From: Caulobacter radicis
GTDB taxonomy: Bacteria > Pseudomonadota > Alphaproteobacteria > Caulobacterales > Caulobacteraceae
Direction of reading: 5' to 3'
DNA length: 64,000 nt
NCBI RefSeq assembly: GCF_003094615.1
Contig: NZ_QDKO01000009.1
Coordinates: forward strand, 620,001 to 684,000
Part shown: positions 49,012 to 57,665 of the stretch, piece after piece
How the letters are laid out: each line of letters begins with the position of its first letter
How positions within the stretch are numbered: position 1 is the stretch's first letter
Position numbers and translations under genes: made by a program
Notes under the pieces: model-generated
The model's input: the letters and a program-made list of their open reading frames with translations, nothing else
Databases searched by the model: none
Told to the model about the DNA's origin: nothing

Positions 49012-50820
49012 TCAATCCTCGTCCATCTTCAGGGCGGCGATGAAGGCTTCCTGCGGGATCTCGACCTTGCCGAACTGGCGCATCCGCTTCTTGCCTTCCT
49101 TCTGCTTGTCCAGAAGTTTGCGCTTCCGGCTGGCGTCGCCGCCGTAGCACTTGGCGGTCACGTCCTTGCGCAGGGCGCGGACGGTTTCGCGGGCGATGAT
49201 CCGGCCGCCGATCGCCGCCTGGATCGGGATGACGAACATGTGCTGCGGGATGAGTTCCTTCATCTTCTCGCACATGCCGCGGCCGCGGCTTTCGGCGCGG
49301 CTGCGGTGGACCAGCATCGACAGGGCGTCGACGGGCTCGCTGTTGACCAGGATCGACATCTTCACCAGGTCGCCAGCGCGGTAGTCCTCGAGCTGGTAGT
49401 CGAAGCTGGCGTAGCCCTTCGAGATCGATTTGAGGCGATCGTAGAAGTCGAACACCACCTCGTTCAGCGGCAGGTCGTAGATGACCATGGCGCGGTTGCC
49501 GACGTAGGACAGTTCGCGCTGCATGCCGCGACGGTCCTGGCAAAGCTTGATGACGCCGCCCAGGAACTCGTCCGGGGTGAAGATCGTCGCCTTGATCCAG
49601 GGCTCGGCGATCTCCTCGATCTGCATGACGTCCGGCAGGTCGGCCGGGTTGTGCAACTCGATCTCTTCGCCGTTGCGCATCTTGATCTTGTAGACCACCG
49701 ACGGGGCGGTCGCGATCAGGTCGAGGTCGAACTCGCGCGACAGGCGCTCCTGGATGATCTCCAGGTGCAGCAGGCCCAGGAAGCCGCAGCGGAAGCCGAA
49801 GCCCAGCGCGGCCGAGCTTTCCATTTCGAAGGTGAAGCTGGCGTCGTTCAGGCGCAGCTTGCCGACGGCGGCGCGCAGGTCCTCGAAGTCGGCGGCGTCG
49901 ACCGGGAACAGGCCGCAGAACACCACCGGCACGACTTCCTTGAAGCCCTTCAGCGGCTCGGCCGTCTGCTTCTTCTCGTCGGTGATGGTGTCGCCGACGG
50001 CGGCGTCGGCCACTTCCTTGATCGAGGCGGTGAAGAAGCCGACCTCGCCCGGGCCCAGCAGCGCCACGTCGGTGGCCTTGGGCGTGAACACGCCGACCTT
50101 GTCGATGCGGTGGGTGGCGCCGGTCTGCATCATGCGGACCTGCTGGCCGGCCTTCAGCGTGCCGTCGAAGATCCGCACCAGCACGACGACGCCGAGATAG
50201 GCGTCGTACCAGGCATCGACCAGCAGGGCCTTCAGCGGCGCGTTGACGTCGCCCTTGGGGGCGGGCAGGCGGGTGACGATGGCTTCCAGCACGTCGGGGA
50301 TGCCGATGCCGGTCTTTGCCGAGCACTCGACGGCGTCGCTGGCGTCCAGGCCGATGACGTCCTCGATCTGGGCCTTGACCCGATCGACGTCGGCGGCCGG
50401 CAGGTCGACCTTGTTGAGGACCGGAACGATCTCGTGGTTGTTGTCGATCGCCTGGTAGACGTTGGCCAGGGTCTGGGCCTCCACGCCCTGCGAGGCGTCG
50501 ACGACCAGGATCGAGCCTTCGCAGGCGGCCAGCGAGCGCGACACTTCGTAGGCGAAGTCGACGTGCCCGGGGGTGTCCATCAGGTTCAGGACATAGGTCT
50601 CGCCGTCGGCGGCCTTGTAGTTCAGGCGCACGGTCTGCGCCTTGATGGTGATGCCGCGCTCCTTCTCGATGTCCATGTTGTCGAGGACCTGGGCGCTCAT
50701 CTCGCGCGCGGTCAGGCCGCCCGTGGTCTGGATCAGGCGGTCGGACAGGGTCGACTTGCCGTGGTCGATGTGGGCCACGATCGAGAAATTGCGGATTTTA
50801 TCCAGGGGCGTAGAGCTCAT
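49012..50820 (-). CDS. lepA: Elongation factor 4 (LepA)
   Basis: 602 residues, the normal length. GTPase motifs: G1 [15 protein letters not shown]3 DTPGHVDF, G4 [10 protein letters not shown]5 CSAKTGIG. The LepA-specific C-terminal domain is present ([20 protein letters not shown] then [14 protein letters not shown]). It acts on the ribosome in translation. The gene starts at the ATG at 50820; the long upstream open frame is antisense to murC and is not coding. Divergent from murC with a 102-base gap. Confidence 0.97.
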   Translation of the reverse strand: MSSTPLDKIRNFSIVAHIDHGKSTLSDRLIQTTGGLTAREMSAQVLDNMDIEKERGITIKAQTVRLNYKAADGETYVLNLMDTPGHVDFAYEVSRSLAACEGSILVVDASQGVEAQTLANVYQAIDNNHEIVPVLNKVDLPAADVDRVKAQIEDVIGLDASDAVECSAKTGIGIPDVLEAIVTRLPAPKGDVNAPLKALLVDAWYDAYLGVVVLVRIFDGTLKAGQQVRMMQTGATHRIDKVGVFTPKATDVALLGPGEVGFFTASIKEVADAAVGDTITDEKKQTAEPLKGFKEVVPVVFCGLFPVDAADFEDLRAAVGKLRLNDASFTFEMESSAALGFGFRCGFLGLLHLEIIQERLSREFDLDLIATAPSVVYKIKMRNGEEIELHNPADLPDVMQIEEIAEPWIKATIFTPDEFLGGVIKLCQDRRGMQRELSYVGNRAMVIYDLPLNEVVFDFYDRLKSISKGYASFDYQLEDYRAGDLVKMSILVNSEPVDALSMLVHRSRAESRGRGMCEKMKELIPQHMFVIPIQAAIGGRIIARETVRALRKDVTAKCYGGDASRKRKLLDKQKEGKKRMRQFGKVEIPQEAFIAALKMDED

Positions 50821-50922
50821 GCGCGTGCGTCTATCACATTTGAACCGCTTCGCGAGGGGGCGTGACGGGTTTGCGTCATCGACCCCGTTCACGGCGGCCG
50901 TCAAATCGTCTAATCCGACCCG

Positions 50923-52341
50923 ATGATCCAGCGTCGACGACCCGTCCCCTTCGAACTCGGCCCCGTGCACTTCATCGGCATCGGCGGCATCGGCATGTCC
51001 GGCATCGCCGAGATCATGATCCGCATCGGCTACACCGTGCAGGGCAGCGATGCGAAGGCCAGCGCCAATACCGAACGGCTCGAGAAGCTGGGCGCGCGCA
51101 TCTTCGTGGGCCACGACGCGGCCAATGTCGAAGGCGCCTCGGCCATCGTCTACTCGACGGCGGTGAAGGCCGATAATCCCGAGATGGTCGCCGGCCGCGA
51201 AAAGCGCCTGCCGCTGGTTCGCCGCGCCGAGATGCTGGCCGAGCTGATGCGCCTTCAGTTCTCGGTGGCCGTGGGCGGCACGCACGGCAAGACGACGACG
51301 ACCTCGATGGTCGCGGCCCTGCTCGACGCCGGGGGCCTCGACCCCACGGTCGTCAATGGCGGCATCATCAACGCCTACGGCACCAACGCCAAGGTCGGCG
51401 AGGGCGACTGGATCGTCGTCGAGGCCGACGAAAGCGACGGCTCGTTCCTGAAGCTGAAGTCGACGGTGGCCATCGTCACCAATATCGACGCCGAGCACCT
51501 GGACCACTGGGGCGACTTCGACGCGGTCAAGCGCGGCTTCCAGGACTTCATCGAGAACATCCCGTTCTACGGCTTCGCCGCCGTCTGCACCGACCATCCC
51601 GAAGTGCAGGCCCTGACCTCGCGCATCGAGAACCGCCGCCTGGTGACCTATGGCGCCAATCCGCAGGCCGAGGTCCGCGTCTCCAACATCGAGATGGGCC
51701 CGGAAGGCGCCAGCTTCGACATCGCCATCTCGCCGCTGGAAGGCGAGACGATCCGTTACGAAGGCCTGAAGATGCCGATGGCGGGGCACCACAACGTGCT
51801 CAACGCCACCGCCGCCGTGGCCGTGGCCCGCGAGCTGGGCGTTGACGCCGAGGCGATCCGCGCGGGCCTGGCGGCCTTCGGCGGGGTCAAGCGCCGGTTC
51901 ACGACGACGGGCGTGGCCAATGGGATCCGCGTGGTCGACGACTACGGCCACCACCCGGTGGAGATCGCCGCCGTGCTCAAGGCCGCCCGCGCCGTCAGCC
52001 AGGGCAAGGTGATCGCCGTGGTCCAGCCGCACCGCTACACCCGCCTGCGCGACCTGATGACCGAGTTCTCCAGCTGCTTCAACGACGCCGACACGGTGGT
52101 CGTCGCCGACGTCTACACGGCTGGCGAGCAGCCGATCGAGGGCGTCGACCGCGACCACCTGGTCGAAGGCCTCAAGAAGTTCGGCCACCGCCGCGCCCTG
52201 CCGCTGGAAAGCCCGGCCGCCCTGCCGGCGCTGATCGCCGCCGAAGCTGTGAGCGGAGACCTGGTCGTGCTGCTGGGGGCCGGGGACATCACGTCCTGGG
52301 CCTATGCCCTGCCGGGTCAGCTGGAAGCGCTGGCGAAGTAG
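50923..52341 (+). CDS. murC: UDP-N-acetylmuramate-L-alanine ligase
   Basis: 472 residues. Mur-ligase family: N-terminal Rossmann-like [20 protein letters not shown]-binding [18 protein letters not shown], the central [20 protein letters not shown] and the [11 protein letters not shown] motif of the C-terminal domain. It adds L-Ala to UDP-MurNAc in the cytoplasm, the first peptide step of peptidoglycan synthesis. Followed by murB seven bases later. In many proteobacteria this pair sits inside the division/cell-wall cluster; here the neighbours are lepA and a symporter. Confidence 0.97.
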   Translation: MIQRRRPVPFELGPVHFIGIGGIGMSGIAEIMIRIGYTVQGSDAKASANTERLEKLGARIFVGHDAANVEGASAIVYSTAVKADNPEMVAGREKRLPLVRRAEMLAELMRLQFSVAVGGTHGKTTTTSMVAALLDAGGLDPTVVNGGIINAYGTNAKVGEGDWIVVEADESDGSFLKLKSTVAIVTNIDAEHLDHWGDFDAVKRGFQDFIENIPFYGFAAVCTDHPEVQALTSRIENRRLVTYGANPQAEVRVSNIEMGPEGASFDIAISPLEGETIRYEGLKMPMAGHHNVLNATAAVAVARELGVDAEAIRAGLAAFGGVKRRFTTTGVANGIRVVDDYGHHPVEIAAVLKAARAVSQGKVIAVVQPHRYTRLRDLMTEFSSCFNDADTVVVADVYTAGEQPIEGVDRDHLVEGLKKFGHRRALPLESPAALPALIAAEAVSGDLVVLLGAGDITSWAYALPGQLEALAK

Positions 52342-52348
52342 GCGTCCG

Positions 52349-53272
52349 ATGACCTGGAAGACCAATCTCCCCGCCGTGCGCGGCAAGCTGCTGATCGACG
52401 AGGCCCTGGCCCCGTTCACCTGGTTCCGCGTCGGCGGGCCGGCCGACGTGGTGTTCCTGCCGGCCGACGAGCAGGACCTGGCTGATTTCCTTAAAAGCCT
52501 GGATCCGGCCGTGCCGGTGATGGCCATTGGCGTCGGCAGCAACCTGCTGGTCCGCGACGGCGGCGTCGAGGGCGTGATCATCCGCCTGGGCAAGGGCTTC
52601 AACACCGTCGAGGCCCTGGGCGACAACCGCATCAAGGCCGGCAGCGCCGTGCCCGACGCCATCCTGGCCCGCAAGGCGGCCGAGGCCGGCATCGCCGGGC
52701 TGGAGTTCTATGCCGGCATCCCCGGCACGATCGGCGGGGCGGTGATCATGAACGCCGGCTGCTACGGCTCCGAGACCGTCAATGTCGTGAAGTCCGTGCG
52801 GGTCATGGACCGTGCGGGCGTGGTGCGCGAGCTGTCGGTCGACGACCTGCACTACACCTATCGCCACAGCGCCCTGCAGGACGGCGACACGGCCATCGTG
52901 CTCGACGCGACCTATGAAGGGACCGCCGACGAGCCGGCCGCGATCAAGGCGCGCATGGCCGAAATCACCAGCCGTCGCGAGACCACCCAGCCGATCCGCG
53001 AAAAGACCGGCGGCTCGACCTTCAAGAACCCGCCGGGCCACTCGTCGTGGAAGCTGGTCGACGACGCCGGCTGGCGCGGCAGGCTGTTCTCCGTAAGTGG
53101 GAAGGAGGGGGGAGCGATGTTCAGCCCCCTGCACAGCAACTTCCTGATCAACACCGGCGAGGCCACCGCGGCCGATCTCGAAGGCCTGGGCGATACGGTC
53201 CGCGCGGACGTTCTGGCCAAGACCGGCGTCCAGCTGGACTGGGAAATCAAGCGGATCGGGCGCACGGCCTAA
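52349..53272 (+). CDS. murB: UDP-N-acetylenolpyruvoylglucosamine reductase
   Basis: 307 residues from the ATG at 52349. FAD-binding PCMH fold: [57 protein letters not shown], and the catalytic Ser region [19 protein letters not shown]. It reduces the enolpyruvyl ether to UDP-MurNAc with NADPH. Follows murC; no ddl or ftsQ after it, as the next gene is convergent. Confidence 0.97.
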   Translation: MTWKTNLPAVRGKLLIDEALAPFTWFRVGGPADVVFLPADEQDLADFLKSLDPAVPVMAIGVGSNLLVRDGGVEGVIIRLGKGFNTVEALGDNRIKAGSAVPDAILARKAAEAGIAGLEFYAGIPGTIGGAVIMNAGCYGSETVNVVKSVRVMDRAGVVRELSVDDLHYTYRHSALQDGDTAIVLDATYEGTADEPAAIKARMAEITSRRETTQPIREKTGGSTFKNPPGHSSWKLVDDAGWRGRLFSVSGKEGGAMFSPLHSNFLINTGEATAADLEGLGDTVRADVLAKTGVQLDWEIKRIGRTA

Positions 53273-53408
53273 GATCCTCCCCCTCTGGGGGAGGTGGCCC
53301 GGAGGGCCGGAGGGGGGACGTTTTCAGCTTCCGCTGATGGCGGCCGATTTCGCAGCCGCTTCCCCCTCCGTCGGCTTCGCCGGCACCTCCCCCTTCAGGG
53401 GGAGGGTC
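53273..53408. repeat. Inverted pair of family C repeats
   Basis: Left ATCCTCCCCCTCTGGGGGAGG then TGGCCCGGAGGGCCGGAGGGGGG. Right CCCCCTCCGTCGGCTTCGCCGG then CACCTCCCCCTTCAGGGGGAGG. The inner TCAGCTTCCGCTGA matches the inverse of the copy at 22962-23084. It lies between the convergent murB and symporter genes. Confidence 0.8.
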
Positions 53409-53411
53409 CTT

Positions 53412-54713
53412 CTAGACGTCCTTCTTCGACAGATATTCCTCGACGTCGATCTCCTTCTCCCACCGTGCCACGGCCGTGGCGATCGACAGGTCGCACGTCA
53501 CGTTCGGCACGGTGCGGATCATGTCGAGGATGCGGTCGAACGGCAGGATGAAGCCGACGATGATCGCCGTCTGGGTAGGGCCGACGCCGATGGTGGCCAG
53601 CACCGCGGCCAGCACGAACAGCGAGCCCGACGGCACCGGCGCCACGCCCATGGCCACGATGGTGGTGGTGATCGCCACCAGGGCGTAGTCGGCCAGGGTC
53701 AGCGGCACGCCGAAGGCCTGGGCGGCGAACATGGTCAGCATGGCCACGTACATCGCCGTGCCGTCCATGCCGATGGTGGCGCCCAGCGGCAGGACGGTCG
53801 ACGAGATCGACGGCTTGATCCCCAGGTTCTCTTCGGCCACCCGGATCGCCACCGGCAGGGTCGCCGAGCTGGACGAGGTGGAGAAGCCGACCAGGATGGC
53901 GTCCATGCAACCGCGATAGAACGGCAAGAGCGGCAGCCAGGCGCCCAGCCGCACCACGGCGGCGTGGGTGACGAAGGTCTGGATCGCCGCGCCGATGATC
54001 ACGCAGACCCCCAGCTTGGCGACATGCAGGAAGGTCTCGGGCCCGTTCGTGCCCGTGACCACGGCGATCAGGGCGAACACCCCGAACGGCGCGGCCTCCA
54101 TCACGAAGCCGACGATGCGCAGCATCACCTCGCTGGCGCTGGCCAGAAGTTTGGCGACCGGCTCGCCGTCCCTGCCCGCGACGATCACCCCGGCCCCGAC
54201 CAGCACGGCGAAGAAGATGATCGCCAGGGTCTCGCCCTCCGCCAGGGCCTTGATCGGGTTGAGCGGCACGATGCCGATGAAGAGCTCGGCCGGCGATTTG
54301 GGCGGGGCCACGGCCTGGGGAGCGGCGTTGTGCAGGTCGGCGCCGACGCCGGGGCCCAGCAGGGTGGCGATGGTCAGGCCGATGCTGACCGCGATCAGCG
54401 TGGTCAGCACGTACATGGCGATGGTCTTGACGCCGATGCCGCCCAGCCGCCGGGCGTCGCCCAACTGGGCCACGCCCGAGGCGATGATCACGAAGACCAG
54501 CGGGGCCACCATCATGCGGATCAGCCGCACGAAGATGTCGCCCATCCATTTGAGGCTGGTCGCGCCTTCGCCCCAGAAGTAGCCGACCACGGCGCCCAGA
54601 ACGAGGGCGGCCAGGATCCGTTTCCACAGCGAGATCCCGAACCAGGCCTGCAGCGGGTTCCTGCGGCCAGGCGGCGAAGGCGGGGGCGGCGCGTCGGCGA
54701 GGGCGTCGGTCAT
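53412..54713 (-). CDS. Dicarboxylate/amino acid:cation symporter (DAACS family)
   Basis: 433 residues from the ATG at 54713; a longer in-frame start at 54800 has no support. Eight transmembrane helices and two hairpins. The serine-rich hairpin FSTSSSSATLPVAIRVAEE and the helix 7 motif GMDGTAMYVAMLTMFAAQ (N-M-D-G-T in GltP and DctA) are diagnostic. It imports glutamate, aspartate or C4-dicarboxylates with H+ or Na+. The G-M-D-G-T variant replaces the usual Asn. Single gene. Confidence 0.92.
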   Translation of the reverse strand: MTDALADAPPPPSPPGRRNPLQAWFGISLWKRILAALVLGAVVGYFWGEGATSLKWMGDIFVRLIRMMVAPLVFVIIASGVAQLGDARRLGGIGVKTIAMYVLTTLIAVSIGLTIATLLGPGVGADLHNAAPQAVAPPKSPAELFIGIVPLNPIKALAEGETLAIIFFAVLVGAGVIVAGRDGEPVAKLLASASEVMLRIVGFVMEAAPFGVFALIAVVTGTNGPETFLHVAKLGVCVIIGAAIQTFVTHAAVVRLGAWLPLLPFYRGCMDAILVGFSTSSSSATLPVAIRVAEENLGIKPSISSTVLPLGATIGMDGTAMYVAMLTMFAAQAFGVPLTLADYALVAITTTIVAMGVAPVPSGSLFVLAAVLATIGVGPTQTAIIVGFILPFDRILDMIRTVPNVTCDLSIATAVARWEKEIDVEEYLSKKDV

Positions 54714-54800
54714 GACGCCAGAGCACGGCGTTATGCGAGTTGGGTCAAGTCCCCGCGCTTGGTTCCGCCGACCGGTGCTTGGCGCCGCCGCTGATCGCAA

Positions 54801-54834
54801 CCTCTCCCAGAGGGAGAGGGAGAGGGAGAGCTGC
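54801..54834. repeat. Short hairpin and GGGAGA tandem repeat
   Basis: CCTCTCCCAGAGGGAGAGG can pair CCTCTCC with GGAGAGG, and the GGGAGA/GGAGAG unit is repeated about three times. It immediately follows the epimerase stop codon and may end that transcript. Nothing else in 54714-54834. Confidence 0.45.
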
Positions 54835-55848
54835 TCACAGCCACAGCCCCTCGGCGTCGACGCCGTCCCCCCAGAACCCCGCCGTCGGCGGGGTGATGCG
54901 GCCGTCCACGACCCGCAGACCGCCAGGATGATCCTCCTTCAGCCACCAGGGGCCGTCGAGGTCGGCGAAGGCGCATTCGGCCGCCAGGTGCAGGGCCGGG
55001 GCTATGGCCAGGGACGAGGCGACCATGCAGCCGGTCATCAGGGTGAAGCCCAGGCCCTTGGCCGCGCGCAGCATGGCCAGCGCCTCGGTCAGGCCGCCGG
55101 ACTTGTCGAGCTTGAGGTTCACCGCCTGGTAGCGCGCGCGCAGGGCCGGCAGGTCGGCGGCGGTGTGCACCGACTCGTCGGCGCAGATCGGGAAGGGCGG
55201 GGCGTAGCCTTCGAGCGCGGCGTCGGCGCCGGCCGGCAGGGGCTGTTCGACCAGGGCGATGTTCAGGCGCGACAACTGGTCTTCAAGGCCGCGCAGGATG
55301 TCGAAGGTCCAGCCCTCGTTGGGGTCGACGATCAGCGCGGCGTCCGGCGCGGCCTGGGCGACCGCCGCCAGGCGGGCGGCGGGATCCTCGGCCGACAGCT
55401 TGACCTTGACCAGCGGCGCTTCGGCGACCTTGCGGGCGGCCTCCGCCATGGCCTGCGGCGTATCGAGGCTGATGGTGACGGCGGTGACCAGGGCGGGCGG
55501 GATGGCGAGGCCCGTGGCGGCGGCGACCGAGACGCCCGACGTCTTGGCCCGCAGGTCCCAGATCGCGCAGTCCAGCGCGTTGCGCGCCGCGCCGGCCGGT
55601 AGCAGGGCCAGGGCCTCGGACAGATCGCCGCCCATGGCGAGCAGGCGGGCGGCGGGGGCCAGTTGCGCCTCGACGCCCTGCACCGTCTCGCCGTAGCGGG
55701 CGTAGGGCACGCTCTCGCCGCGACCGACATGGCCGCCGTCGGCGATCTCGACCACCACCACGTCGGCGGCGGTCTTGACCCCGCGCGAGATGCGGAACGG
55801 GGCGGCGAGCGGATGGCTGACGGGGCGGACGGCGACGAGGCGGCTCAT
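54835..55848 (-). CDS. L-Ala-D/L-Glu (dipeptide) epimerase, enolase superfamily
   Basis: 337 residues. Enolase-superfamily muconate-lactonising fold. The general bases are in VKVKLSAED (K-x-K) and LKLDKSGGLTEAL. The metal ligands are in LIVDPNEGW, LVEQPLP and ICADES, and the substrate-specifying D-x-D is in FADLDGPWWL, the mark of dipeptide epimerases such as YcjG. It converts L-Ala-D-Glu from murein turnover into L-Ala-L-Glu so it can be degraded. The nearby murC and murB fit a peptidoglycan context though they are not in one operon. Confidence 0.88.
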   Translation of the reverse strand: MSRLVAVRPVSHPLAAPFRISRGVKTAADVVVVEIADGGHVGRGESVPYARYGETVQGVEAQLAPAARLLAMGGDLSEALALLPAGAARNALDCAIWDLRAKTSGVSVAAATGLAIPPALVTAVTISLDTPQAMAEAARKVAEAPLVKVKLSAEDPAARLAAVAQAAPDAALIVDPNEGWTFDILRGLEDQLSRLNIALVEQPLPAGADAALEGYAPPFPICADESVHTAADLPALRARYQAVNLKLDKSGGLTEALAMLRAAKGLGFTLMTGCMVASSLAIAPALHLAAECAFADLDGPWWLKEDHPGGLRVVDGRITPPTAGFWGDGVDAEGLWL

Positions 55849-55888
55849 GCCCCTGGCTTGGCGCCGTTCGAAGCGTTTGGCGAGAGGA

Positions 55889-56110
55889 TCACTGCCTGGA
55901 GAAGCGCGGGATCGGCGAGTCGGCGCGGCGCTCGGCCATAACCCGCAAGGCCAGGCGCGGACGGATGACGAAGAGGCCGGCCCAGACCAGCAGCACGCCG
56001 GCGTAGCTCACGGATCCCCAGAGCCCGGCGGGGCGGCCCGGACGGGTCCGGCGAACGGAGGCGCTGCGGACAGGAGCGTCGAAGAACTGGGTCATGGCGA
56101 TGTCGGTCAT
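55889..56110 (-). CDS. Small single-pass membrane protein
   Basis: 73 residues. The ATG at 56110 is preceded by GGAGG at five bases, a strong site that supports a real gene. It has one transmembrane helix (SVSYAGVLLVWAGLFVIRP) with basic residues on both sides (VRRTRPGRPAG before, RPRLALRVMAERR after). No family recognised. It is 40 bases upstream of the epimerase gene on the same strand, so it may be co-transcribed. Confidence 0.55.
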   Translation of the reverse strand: MTDIAMTQFFDAPVRSASVRRTRPGRPAGLWGSVSYAGVLLVWAGLFVIRPRLALRVMAERRADSPIPRFSRQ

Positions 56111-56224
56111 GGCTTCCTCCGTGGACGCTTTCGACCCTGCGCCTTGGGTGCGTCAGAACTGGACGTATAGCCGAACGGCCCGTGCATCCTTATGTCATGG
56201 GCGCAACACGCCTTTGGAGTTCCA

Positions 56225-56536
56225 ATGTCGAAGCCCGTCACCATCAACATCCCGCACGAACTCGGCGTGGCCGAGGCCAAGCGACGGATCGAGAACGGCT
56301 TCGAACAGCTGGGCGCGCAGATCCCCGGAGGCCTGGCCAACGTCACCAAGGCCTGGCGCGACGACGTGCTGGACTTCTCGGCCCTGGTCATGGGTCAGAA
56401 CATCACCGGCAAGCTGAACGTCGCCGCCAACGTGGTGATCGTCGAGGTCGTGCTGCCGGGCCTGCTGGGCATGATCGCCGGCAAGATCACCGGCCAGGTC
56501 AAGAAGCAGGGCACGCTGCTGCTCGAGAAGAAGTAG
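56225..56536 (+). CDS. Polyhydroxyalkanoic acid system family protein
   Basis: 103 residues from the ATG at 56225 (GGAG five bases upstream); the ATG at 56192 is unsupported. It matches the PHA_gran_rgn family: KPVTINIPHELGVAEAKRRI, then NVTKAWRDDVLDFSALVMGQ, ITGKLNVAANVVIVEVVLPG and the hydrophobic LLGMIAGKITGQVKKQG. Members occur near PHA granule genes but their role is not established. No PHA synthase or phasin is in this window. Confidence 0.8.
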   Translation: MSKPVTINIPHELGVAEAKRRIENGFEQLGAQIPGGLANVTKAWRDDVLDFSALVMGQNITGKLNVAANVVIVEVVLPGLLGMIAGKITGQVKKQGTLLLEKK

Positions 56537-56628
56537 TCGCCGACCTGCACCGAATATCCACGCCGCCTTCATCGGTCTTCGTGGCAGGGTGAGGCAAGGT
56601 TCCGGCCCTGGAGACCGGGAGCGCGGTG

Positions 56629-57180
56629 ATGGACCTGCCTGTGAAGCCGAGAAACCTGAGAGCCGCCGGCTGGGGGCTTGCGGCGCTGCTGCTGGCCGCG
56701 CCCTGGCTGGCGATGCGGGTCACCGACGAGGTGGTCTGGAGCCCGTGGGACTTCGCCCTGTTCGCCGCCATGCTGGGCGGGGCGGGCCTGATGCTGGAAC
56801 TGGCGGCGATGCGTACGCGCGATCTGGCCTATCGCGCCGGAGCGGTGCTGGCCGTCGGCGCCGCCTTCCTGATGATCTGGGCCAGCCTGGCGGTCGGCAT
56901 CGTCGGAAACGAAGGCGATCCGATCAATCTGGCCTATCCCGGCGTCGTGGCGCTGGCCCTGGCGACGGCCGCCGCATGGCGGTTCAGGGCCGAGGGGCTC
57001 GCGAAAGCCATGCTGGTCGCGGCCGCGGCCCTTGCGGCCATCGCTGTCTTCGCCCTGTCGACGGGGCGCGGCGGATCGCCGGGCGCCCTGGTCGAGATCC
57101 TGGCCGCCAACGGCGTTTTCGCCGCATTGTTCGCGGCGGCTTTCCTGCTGTTCCGCCTGGCCGCACGGCGCGGCGGCTAG
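56629..57180 (+). CDS. Multi-pass hypothetical membrane protein
   Basis: 183 residues from the ATG at 56629 (GGAG seven bases upstream); a GTG three bases before is equally in frame. Five hydrophobic segments, including GWGLAALLLAAPWLAMRVTD, FALFAAMLGGAGLMLELAAM and AVGIVGNEGDPINLAYPG (a loop with the G-x-x-G-N-E pattern seen in a widespread uncharacterised family). Inner membrane, no known function. Its end is 10 bases from the convergent DUF983 gene. Confidence 0.75.
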   Translation: MDLPVKPRNLRAAGWGLAALLLAAPWLAMRVTDEVVWSPWDFALFAAMLGGAGLMLELAAMRTRDLAYRAGAVLAVGAAFLMIWASLAVGIVGNEGDPINLAYPGVVALALATAAAWRFRAEGLAKAMLVAAAALAAIAVFALSTGRGGSPGALVEILAANGVFAALFAAAFLLFRLAARRGG

Positions 57181-57190
57181 GCCATCCTGC

Positions 57191-57604
57191 TCACAGCCGT
57201 CGCGGATCGTGGTCGTGGCGGCCCAGGCTCTCGAACTTGCCTTCCTCGGCCTTGTTGACGAACTGCGAGGCCACCAGCCAGGCCTTCACCGGACGCAGGG
57301 TGGCCAGGCAGCCGAGGATCAGGGCCGGGAACACGGTCACGAAGTGCACCCAGATCGGCGGGCGATAGACCACCTCGACCCAGGCGAAGGCGAAGGTCAC
57401 CAGTATGCCGACGCCGCTCATCACGAAGAAGGCCGGGCCGTCGGCCGGTTCGGCGAAGCCGTAGTCCAGGCCGCAGTGGTCGCAGGACGGAGCCAGCGCC
57501 AGGAAGCCCTTGAACAGCTTGCCCTCGCCGCAGCGCGGGCAGCGCTGGCGCAAGCCGCTGACGATGGGCGAGGGCGGATCGAAAAACTCGTGTCCGGGCG
57601 TCAT
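57191..57604 (-). CDS. DUF983 family zinc-ribbon membrane protein
   Basis: 137 residues. N-terminal zinc ribbon C-P-R-C-G and C-D-H-C-G (LRQRCPRCGEGKLFKG, PSCDHCGLDY), then two transmembrane helices (AFFVMSGVGILVTFAFAWVE and VHFVTVFPALILGCLATL) with the D-G-P-A-F-F motif that defines DUF983. Common in Alphaproteobacteria, often near cytochrome oxidase genes, not here. Divergent from the MocR-type regulator, sharing a palindrome-bearing intergenic region. Confidence 0.85.
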   Translation of the reverse strand: MTPGHEFFDPPSPIVSGLRQRCPRCGEGKLFKGFLALAPSCDHCGLDYGFAEPADGPAFFVMSGVGILVTFAFAWVEVVYRPPIWVHFVTVFPALILGCLATLRPVKAWLVASQFVNKAEEGKFESLGRHDHDPRRL

Positions 57605-57630
57605 GACCCCTACCTACAATCCGAAAATTG

Positions 57631-57660
57631 ATCCATACATTGTGCATTAAATGTATGGAT
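57631..57660. promoter_or_regulatory. Perfect 10-10-10 palindrome between DUF983 and MocR genes
   Basis: ATCCATACAT (57631-57640) and ATGTATGGAT (57651-57660) are exact inverted repeats around TGTGCATTAA. The dyad ends six bases before the regulator's ATG. MocR proteins autoregulate and bind dyads or direct repeats at their promoters, so this is the likely operator, possibly also controlling DUF983. Confidence 0.65.
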
Positions 57661-57665
57661 AAGTG

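Noticed and set aside
50821-52692. Extended N-terminus of lepA
   Set aside because: The open frame continues upstream by ~620 codons, but this is antisense to murC and LepA is full length from 50820.
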